Assembly (NCBI GenBank): GCA_051873875.1
Contig: JBJEFI010000104.1
Span: 1-36,873, forward strand
Direction of reading: 5' to 3'
Source of the DNA: JBJEFI01 sp051873875
Lineage (GTDB): Bacteria > Bacillota > Bacilli > Bacillales > Bacillaceae_G
Length of the DNA stretch: 36,873 nucleotides
The position numbers and the translations under genes were made by a program. Within the stretch, counting starts at the first letter, position 1; the number at the start of each line of letters is the position of its first letter. The notes under the pieces were generated by a model, which saw nothing but the letters and a program-made list of their open reading frames with translations, did not search any database and had not been told where the DNA came from. Shown piece by piece: positions 31,384-36,873 of this stretch.

Positions 31384-33585
31384 GTGGATTTTAATGGCTA
31401 TAATGAAGAATGGCAACAAGCCTTAGAGCATGAACTGATGGAATTGAAAAAGACAGGTGGTACGCCTCTTATAGGTGTGAATGGTAAACTAATGTACCAA
31501 GAAGGAGAAAATTTCATTTACTATATTCGTTTATATAGCTCTACTTTACTTGAAGGTTCCCAAATTCGTCTTTCCTTTGATGGAGAGTCTTATCAAGGAG
31601 AAGTATTGTTTGCAAGTAAGTACGATATTGAAGTAAAACTAGATACAGACGTCGGAGAGACTATTGACCGATGCGAAATATACAATGAGCCTTGGGAATT
31701 AATAAATGCACTGAAAGAGCGGTTAAATGAAATAGGCGAAGAAACTGTAAAACGAAATCGAGTCGAGGCGTTATTAGCTGGAGATAGTGAAGAACGCCAT
31801 CGCGCAAATGAAAATAAAGAGCATAGTGAAATTATTTCACGTGCGTTATATAATCCAACTACGTATATTTGGGGACCGCCAGGAACGGGAAAAACATATA
31901 CATTAACCCAAATTGTAGTTGCCCATTACATTAGAGGACAAGCAGTTCTTGTTTTGTCACATAGTAATGCGGCAGTGGATGTATTAATGAAAAGCATTAA
32001 AGATGAGTTAGAACAACAAGAAGAATGGCAGGATGGGGAAATAATCAGGTATGGGCAAACAGTTGATGAAGAAATTGTTGCCCATCCTACTTTGCTATTG
32101 AGCAATTTAATCATTCACCAACAGCCTACATTGTTACATCAATTTCACCGAATGGAAGAGAGAAAAAATAAAATTCGTACATTGTTAAAAAAGCGGAAAG
32201 CATCCAAAAAAGCAATACACCAGCTACCTATTATTGAAGAAAAACTAGGTAATTTGCGAATGAAAATGCGTAAATTAGAAGGAAAAGTTGTAGATGAAGC
32301 ACTTGTAGTAGGTGCTACCCTTTCTAAATGTACAATCGATAGTAGTTTATTTGAACGGGAATATGATTTAGTTGTTGTAGATGAAATTAGCATGGCCTAT
32401 ACACCTCATATTGCATTTGCTGCTTCATTGGGAAAACGGATTGTTGTATGTGGTGATTTTATGCAGTTGCCTCCGATTGCCGTAAGTCGATCGACGATGG
32501 CAAACAAATGGTTAAAAAAAGATTTATTTTATCATACAGGTATTGTGAATGGGGTATTGAAAAAACAAAAAAAAAATAATGTGTTTATCTTACGTCAACA
32601 ACGACGAATGCATCCTGCCATTTCAAGTTTTACCAATCATTATGTATACATGGATGAAGTAAGTGATCATCCATCTGTAAGTGAGCGAGAAATAATCGCT
32701 AGCCACGAGCCATTTGCAGGGGAAGCAGCATTGTTTCTTCATATGGAAGGACAAGCACTACAAGAAGGGAATTCGAAATCACGTTACAATATTCTCAATG
32801 CCTTACTTGTTATTCAATGTATGTTAGCTTCACTAAAAGAAAAGGCAAGTTCGATTGGTGTTGTGACACCATATCGAGCACAATCAAGACTTTTACAAGC
32901 TTTAATAGATGAATTGCTTTATCATCATCCTTATTTTAATGAAAAAGAAGTGATTGCCAATACGGTTCATAAATTCCAAGGAGCAGAACGTGATATTATT
33001 CTTTTTGATACAGTTGATAGTACACCACAACGTGTACTGGGTGGTTTATTTCAAAAAACAGATAGTATGAAACTGATTAACGTTGCTGTTACTCGAAGTA
33101 GAGGGAAATTTATTGAAATTGGGAATGAATCTTTTCTGAATAAGGTTGGAAATAAATCGACGCCGATTTGTCAATTAACCAATCATTTAATGGCTAATCA
33201 TTCCTCTCGTTATGGAAAACGCCTTTATGATACTCTTCTTCATAAAACATATTCGAAACGATTAAGCTGGTTTATGGACTATCCACTACAATTTACAAAG
33301 GATATAGAGAATGCCCAAGAGACAATTGCGCTTTCTTGCTCTAGTTTTACGAATGTAAGAGAGGAAGTAAAAGCAAGCATACGTACAAATAAAAAAGCGT
33401 TATTTACGGCTTATGTTGAAGTAGGAAAACATAAAACAATTATAAATAAACATCTAGGTGTAGATTTTTGTATTATTGATGAGAATGTGCTTTGGTTAGG
33501 AATAGAAAAAGCAGAGACATTTATGGTGCGATTGCATGCCCCAAAGACTATTATGCTCTTGAAGGGCTATTTAGGGATAAAATAG
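31384..33585 (+). CDS. SF1 (Upf1/Dna2-like) helicase with degenerate phospholipase-D-like tail
   Basis: A 733-residue SF1 helicase. Residues 15-110 are an N-terminal beta-rich region. The Walker A motif is GPPGTGKT (164-171), motif II is VVVDEISMAY, then VVCGDFMQLPPIA, LRQQRRMHPAI, VVTPYRAQSRLL, VHKFQGAERDIILFD and INVAVTRSRGKF, the Upf1-like set. The C-terminal part (about 600-733) looks like a phospholipase-D-type domain: ENAQETIALSCSSF and VDFCIIDENVLWLG match the strand around the HKD motif, but H-x-K-x4-D is missing, so it is probably not a nuclease. The start is uncertain: GTG 31384 has GAAGGG at 10 bases; ATG 31363 lies close to a -10-like TATACT at 31345. Its DNA or RNA role is unknown. 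Confidence 0.8.
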   Translation: MDFNGYNEEWQQALEHELMELKKTGGTPLIGVNGKLMYQEGENFIYYIRLYSSTLLEGSQIRLSFDGESYQGEVLFASKYDIEVKLDTDVGETIDRCEIYNEPWELINALKERLNEIGEETVKRNRVEALLAGDSEERHRANENKEHSEIISRALYNPTTYIWGPPGTGKTYTLTQIVVAHYIRGQAVLVLSHSNAAVDVLMKSIKDELEQQEEWQDGEIIRYGQTVDEEIVAHPTLLLSNLIIHQQPTLLHQFHRMEERKNKIRTLLKKRKASKKAIHQLPIIEEKLGNLRMKMRKLEGKVVDEALVVGATLSKCTIDSSLFEREYDLVVVDEISMAYTPHIAFAASLGKRIVVCGDFMQLPPIAVSRSTMANKWLKKDLFYHTGIVNGVLKKQKKNNVFILRQQRRMHPAISSFTNHYVYMDEVSDHPSVSEREIIASHEPFAGEAALFLHMEGQALQEGNSKSRYNILNALLVIQCMLASLKEKASSIGVVTPYRAQSRLLQALIDELLYHHPYFNEKEVIANTVHKFQGAERDIILFDTVDSTPQRVLGGLFQKTDSMKLINVAVTRSRGKFIEIGNESFLNKVGNKSTPICQLTNHLMANHSSRYGKRLYDTLLHKTYSKRLSWFMDYPLQFTKDIENAQETIALSCSSFTNVREEVKASIRTNKKALFTAYVEVGKHKTIINKHLGVDFCIIDENVLWLGIEKAETFMVRLHAPKTIMLLKGYLGIK

Positions 33586-33629
33586 ATTTTGTTAGGGGAT
33601 GATAGGAAAAAATATGTGAGGTGTTTACA

Positions 33630-33866
33630 ATGGAGAAAATGCTATGTCCAGCATGTAAAACAAATCGAATGCGTTTTTATATCATCGACCAAGAACCAAA
33701 AGCAGTAAAACTAAATCCACAAACAGGTGATGTAGAAGAAGAATTCACCGCTGACAATGTAGATCCATTTTTTGTTGCGTACAAAGGCCCAACTTATAAA
33801 GTCCAATGTGGCGTATGTGGATTAATTGAAAATCCAGAGCTATTTGAAAAAGCGGCACAATTATAA
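33630..33866 (+). CDS. Small zinc-ribbon protein (CPAC / CGVC)
   Basis: A 78-residue protein with CPAC at residues 5-8 and CGVC near residues 60-63, the two knuckles of a zinc ribbon, around an acidic middle with LNPQTGDVEEEF. GAGGTG lies before the ATG; the frame also opens 9 bases earlier with GTG, inside that site. It starts 44 bases after the helicase stop with no terminator between, so the two are probably co-transcribed. No function is known. Confidence 0.75.
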   Translation: MEKMLCPACKTNRMRFYIIDQEPKAVKLNPQTGDVEEEFTADNVDPFFVAYKGPTYKVQCGVCGLIENPELFEKAAQL

Positions 33867-33910
33867 TTAGCGAAAGCTAGTTTAAACGTTAAATATACTA
33901 TAATGATTAG

Positions 33911-33947
33911 AGGATAGATTGCTTATATAACAATGCTATCCTTTTTT
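33911..33947 (+). terminator. Terminator after the zinc-ribbon gene
   Basis: A stem AGGATAG / CTATCCT, extended by ATTG/CAAT with a one-base bulge, then T6. It closes the helicase/zinc-ribbon unit. The next 175 bases hold no gene that I can support. Confidence 0.75.
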
Positions 33948-34123
33948 ATTTCCATTAGTTTAGTCCGTACAAGGATGGTTCCTATCTATGTATTTACTGG
34001 ATGATTTGATTGTTTAACAATTCAAAAATAGGGATACCTAAAAACAAGGAAAATCTTAATGTTTTTTAGAATGAATTGAACCTATCACTGCTGTTGCTTT
34101 ATTTTTCTGAATTTTTAAAAATA

Positions 34124-34158
34124 AATACCTTGCATTATTAGGTATTATAAAATATAGT
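34124..34158 (+). promoter_or_regulatory. PadR promoter with overlapping operator
   Basis: A -35 box TTGCAT (34130-34135), a 17-base spacer and a -10 box TATAGT (34153-34158). A perfect inverted repeat AATACCT (34124-34130) / AGGTATT (34140-34146) covers the -35 box, as expected for an autorepressing PadR protein. Confidence 0.65.
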
Positions 34159-34179
34159 TGTTTCAAGGGGGTGAAATAA

Positions 34180-34530
34180 TTGGAAATTAATAAGGAAGTA
34201 TTGAAGGGGCATATTGACACAATAATTCTTTCTTTATTGCATAACAGGGATATGTACGGATATGAATTAGCAAAATTAGTACGTGAAAAAAGTAATGATC
34301 AATTTGAATTAAAGGAAGGCACTTTATATTTATCCTTAAAACGATTAGAGAAAAATAGATGGATTGAGTCATATTGGGGAGATGAACAAGGTCCAGGGGG
34401 GAGAAGAAAATATTATAAACTAACATCCTTAGGGAAAAAAGAACTTAAGAATAAGGTCATAGAGTGGCAATTTGTAAAAAAAATGATTGATTCGTTTTTA
34501 GAAGGGGAAGATAACATTGAAACAGATTGA
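34180..34530 (+). CDS. PadR-family transcriptional regulator
   Basis: A 116-residue winged-helix repressor. The opening VLKGHIDTIILSLLHNRDMYGYELAKLV and the wing segment EGTLYLSLKRLEK...GPGGRRKYYKLTSLGKKEL are diagnostic of PadR subfamily 1. The start is TTG, with AAGGGGGTG at good spacing. It overlaps the next gene by 14 bases. It probably represses its own promoter at the AATACCT dyad; the inducing signal is unknown, often a phenolic or drug in this family. Confidence 0.92.
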   Translation: MEINKEVLKGHIDTIILSLLHNRDMYGYELAKLVREKSNDQFELKEGTLYLSLKRLEKNRWIESYWGDEQGPGGRRKYYKLTSLGKKELKNKVIEWQFVKKMIDSFLEGEDNIETD

Positions 34531-35326
34531 TATGTTTGTAGAATCAGTGTATCAAAATATTGATGGCAATAAAGAGGAGATTCATGAATTAAAAAAAGAA
34601 ATGAAAGCACATCTAATTGAATCTGTATATGAATTAAAAGCAGAAGGAAGAACAGAGGAAGAAGCAATTGAGATTGCGATTCAACGATTTGGTGGAGAAA
34701 AAATAACTCGTTCCATTATTGGTGAGCTTTTTGAAAAACAAAAAAGGTTTGCTTCCTGGCTTCTTTATGTAGGGATTACTTGTTTGATTCTTTCTTTAGT
34801 CACATATATATATCTTTCATCCCATGACAAAAATGTAATAAAAGAAGTACTCAAAATCGATTCGGAAATACTTAGTGTATTGAATAAATACAATGGCATA
34901 ACAAAAGAATCAAAAGAAGAATTAGATACAATTACGAACAGTAATAGCGAAATCAACTATGTCCTAATTTATGATATGAAAGAAATAAGCACAGAAAAAA
35001 AGAATTACACTGAAATAAATTATCGCAAAGCACACCCTATTTATGAGGGACATGGTAATCTAAGAAGTATTAGTAATGATGTCGATATCTATCATGGATC
35101 AGATAACAGCCAATGGGCTATAAATACTTATTATTACGAATACTCTTCTTTAAAAATGAATATTTTGTTTGCAGGAATCGCTATCTATTGGCTTTTCTTT
35201 GCTATTTGGGCGATTATACGCGTATCAGATCAAAAGAGATTGAGTATTAGTTGGGTTTTTTCCTTCCTTTTGTTTAATGTATTAGGTTATTTTATATACA
35301 TTCTTGCTCCTAAAAAATCAGCATAA
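34517..35326 (+). CDS. HAAS-domain (permease prefix) membrane protein paired with PadR
   Basis: A 269-residue protein. Residues 1-75 form a cytoplasmic helical domain of the HAAS/permease-prefix type (MFVESVYQNIDGNKEE, then IAIQRFGGE), a common partner of PadR regulators. Three membrane segments lie at about 79-101, 213-235 and 242-264. The roughly 110 residues between the first two should be outside the cell and could sense something. The start is TTG, with AAGGGG 9 bases upstream. It overlaps PadR by 14 bases and is the last gene of the unit. It may act as a signal-transmitting or anti-repressor-like protein (inference). Confidence 0.8.
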   Translation: MKQIDMFVESVYQNIDGNKEEIHELKKEMKAHLIESVYELKAEGRTEEEAIEIAIQRFGGEKITRSIIGELFEKQKRFASWLLYVGITCLILSLVTYIYLSSHDKNVIKEVLKIDSEILSVLNKYNGITKESKEELDTITNSNSEINYVLIYDMKEISTEKKNYTEINYRKAHPIYEGHGNLRSISNDVDIYHGSDNSQWAINTYYYEYSSLKMNILFAGIAIYWLFFAIWAIIRVSDQKRLSISWVFSFLLFNVLGYFIYILAPKKSA

Positions 35327-35347
35327 AGTAATTTTATTGATGAAGTA

Positions 35348-35396
35348 AGAAGGTTTTACATATTATTCACGTGTAATATGTAAAACCTTCTTTTTT
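35348..35396 (+). terminator. Terminator with an 18-base perfect stem
   Basis: AGAAGGTTTTACATATTA (35348-35365) pairs perfectly with 35374-35391 around an 8-base loop, then T-run. It closes the PadR unit. Confidence 0.92.
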
Positions 35397-35430
35397 ATTT
35401 AGGTCTTGAAAGTAATAAAAGTGAGTTTTT

Positions 35431-36351
35431 TTATCTTAAAATATAATTAACTGCCTTTGGAATAAGCTCTATAAAATTAGTAGGGAAAAAATGACCCATA
35501 TCTTTGATAACTAGCAGTTCATTAGGAATGTTATTTTCGTTTAAAATAGCAGAAATTGCTACTGTTTCCTCATAAAATAAGTCTTTCGTACCTGTAATAA
35601 TAAAGCCTTTTTTGTTCGTAACATTCCTTTGTTGAATTAGTTGGCGCAATTCATCTTTACTACGAATAGCTGGAACAACAGCGATAAACCCAATTGCATC
35701 CATTTGTTTAAGTAGCAATAATTCCATTGCTAGTTTTGCACCTTGGGAAGCGCCAGCAATAATGACTTTCTTACCTTTTAAATCAAATTCTTTTAGTGCA
35801 GTCGCAATATCATTTTTAGCGATATGAAAATCGTCCCAACAAAAAGCATTATATCCAAATACTTGTGATGACTGAATAAAAACATAATGATACTTTTCTT
35901 CTAATTTGGGACTTAACCAATAGGTGGAAAAGTCCTGTATATTGGCACTTCTCCAATGCAATGAAAGGATTACGATATCTGCTTTTGGATTTCCGAAAGA
36001 CGCTATGACTGTTTCACATTTGTCTTTTTGTTCATCTATTCTATGTTGGCATAAGGAAATAAGGTGAATAAAGCGTGGTTCATCTTTTAATTGTTGAAAT
36101 TCCTCTGTTTGTAAAAGAGTAGTTGGATTCCACCAAAATCCTTTTTCGGTGGCGGTTTCTAATGCAATAAGAGTTGTATTAAAATCTCCCATTTTTGCAT
36201 AAATACATGCTTTCCAATATGAAAATTTATCGAATTTATTAGGAAACTCTTCTTCTGCTTTTGTAATTGAATGAAGAGCTTTTTCTAGTTGCCCTTCGTT
36301 TGAAAAACGCATGATTTGTTTTTGAGCTTCTGCAAACTTATACTCAGACAC
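35431..36351 (-). CDS. Alpha/beta hydrolase with N-terminal repeat-like domain
   Basis: A 306-residue soluble protein. Residues 1-100 are helical and repeat-like (LEKALHSITKAEEEFPN, then YWKACIYAKMGDF, TPR-like helical pairs). Residues 113-306 form an alpha/beta hydrolase: nucleophile S202 in AGASQGAKLA, acid D257 in TGTKDLF and base H287 in DMGHFFP. The set is complete, in dienelactone hydrolase/esterase style. The start is GTG, with AGGAGG 6 bases upstream. It is a single gene, divergent from the small membrane protein. The substrate is unknown; the repeat part may bind a partner protein. Confidence 0.82.
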   Translation of the reverse strand: MSEYKFAEAQKQIMRFSNEGQLEKALHSITKAEEEFPNKFDKFSYWKACIYAKMGDFNTTLIALETATEKGFWWNPTTLLQTEEFQQLKDEPRFIHLISLCQHRIDEQKDKCETVIASFGNPKADIVILSLHWRSANIQDFSTYWLSPKLEEKYHYVFIQSSQVFGYNAFCWDDFHIAKNDIATALKEFDLKGKKVIIAGASQGAKLAMELLLLKQMDAIGFIAVVPAIRSKDELRQLIQQRNVTNKKGFIITGTKDLFYEETVAISAILNENNIPNELLVIKDMGHFFPTNFIELIPKAVNYILR

Positions 36352-36526
36352 GATATTCCTCCTATCATCCTTCGTTATTATTTATTATAATATAAATAAC
36401 TGAATTTTCGATTAAATAATAGGTGTAAATAAAATATAGGGTTCAGTGTATAAGAAAAAAATAGTTGTCCAGTTTAGTGTTGACATTCCAGATAAAAGAA
36501 ACAGACTATTTAGAGGAGGGATACAA

Positions 36527-36715
36527 ATGAGTTGGATTGTTGTACTATTAATTGTCTTGTTAGCGGCAGTAGCTGATTATTATTGGTTAGATCAGGAGAG
36601 TAAAAGGTGGAATTGGTTTAAGAATCTATCCATTAAAAGTAGAATAGCAATTACAAGTGGATTTTTAATTCTGTCAGTTGTTGTTTATTTAGTAATGGGA
36701 AAGAATTATTTTTAA
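36527..36715 (+). CDS. Small two-pass membrane protein
   Basis: A 62-residue protein with hydrophobic segments at about 3-20 and 40-57 and a short basic loop (SKRWNWFKNLSIKSR) between them, so a hairpin in the membrane. GAGGAGGG lies 6 bases before the ATG; an in-frame GTG 81 bases upstream has a poor site. TTGACA at 36480-36485 could be a -35 box, but no matching -10 is seen. No family is recognised. Confidence 0.65.
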   Translation: MSWIVVLLIVLLAAVADYYWLDQESKRWNWFKNLSIKSRIAITSGFLILSVVVYLVMGKNYF

Positions 36716-36730
36716 AAATTCGTTTAGAAA

Positions 36731-36765
36731 TATAAATCTCATCCTCTTGTTAGGAGGGGATTTTA
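36731..36765. terminator. Possible terminator near the window end
   Basis: An imperfect stem AAATCTCATCCT / AGGAGGGGATTT, followed by TTTTAG. It has one mismatch and one G-U pair. It may serve either the small membrane protein or the minus-strand frame beyond. Confidence 0.35.
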
Positions 36766-36779
36766 GATATGTATGTTGA

Positions 36780-36872
36780 TTATATCTTCCTATATACCTC
36801 CATTATAAACGATTGATTACTCCATGTACGAATGACATCAGCAGTTTTTAGTATTTGCCAGGGATTAAACAT
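36780..36872 (-). other. Edge fragment of a minus-strand reading frame
   Basis: An open minus-strand frame running from the window edge to a stop at 36780-36782, with pieces MFNPWQILKTADVIRTW and FIMEVYRKI. An internal ATG is at the edge, so it may be the C-terminal end of a longer gene or a chance frame. Too little is visible to name it. Confidence 0.3.
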
Positions 36873-36873
36873 T

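Noticed and set aside
1..36873. CRISPR arrays, tRNA or rRNA genes, transposases, phage integrases
   Set aside because: I looked on both strands and saw no regularly spaced repeats, no cloverleaf-like sequence and no mobile-element protein motifs.

Overview
This is a low-GC (about two thirds A+T by eye) Gram-positive chromosome segment, almost certainly from a Bacillaceae-type Firmicute. The evidence is the strong AGGAGG-type ribosome sites, frequent TTG/GTG starts, sharp intrinsic terminators, HelD, CcpA-type cre sites, and a leucine/branched-acyl-CoA operon in nearly the order of Bacillus subtilis yngJ-yngE. I cannot name the species. No tRNA, rRNA, CRISPR array, transposase or prophage gene is visible.

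Layout. (1) 1-1694: a small membrane protein, then two tandem minus-strand maltose-type O-acetyltransferases (about 79% identical by hand alignment) whose upstream control sequence is duplicated as well. (2) 1840-4768: a compact operon for the AmmeMemoRadiSam system (Memo-AMMECR1 fusion, radical SAM enzyme AmrS) tightly joined to a phosphoribosyltransferase. The biochemical role of this system is unknown, and it is the best candidate here for undescribed biology. (3) 4785-8473: a possible gene remnant, oligo-1,6-glucosidase malL with a textbook cre site and a LacI-type dyad, an unknown anchored protein and a metallo-beta-lactamase-fold hydrolase. (4) 8474-9108: a gene-poor stretch that reads as a decayed minus-strand gene. 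(5) 9109-18055: a mixed neighbourhood with zinc ribbon, Nudix, D-serine dehydratase, GNAT, HelD, MFS exporter, a coupled Nudix/aminoglycoside-phosphotransferase-like pair, and a cation diffusion facilitator. (6) 18313-26238: the acyl-CoA/biotin-dependent carboxylase operon, lacking HMG-CoA lyase, ending in an AMP-forming acyl-CoA synthetase and uppP. (7) 26251-30610: argC-argJ-argB-argD behind a clear promoter with an AT-rich dyad at the start site. (8) 30691-36873: a helical unknown protein, an SF1 helicase with a degenerate phospholipase-D-like tail, a zinc-ribbon protein, an autoregulated-looking PadR/HAAS membrane-sensor pair, an alpha/beta hydrolase with an N-terminal repeat-like segment, a small membrane protein, and a fragment of another reading frame at the edge.

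How the genes work together. The carboxylase operon encodes four steps of branched-chain acyl-CoA breakdown (activation, dehydrogenation, biotin-dependent carboxylation, hydration) but not the terminal lyase. The arg operon makes ornithine from N-acetylglutamate through the acetyl-cycling route. malL and the maa genes are carbohydrate functions with CcpA-like sites. Starts were chosen from ribosome-site spacing and are often downstream of the longest possible frame.
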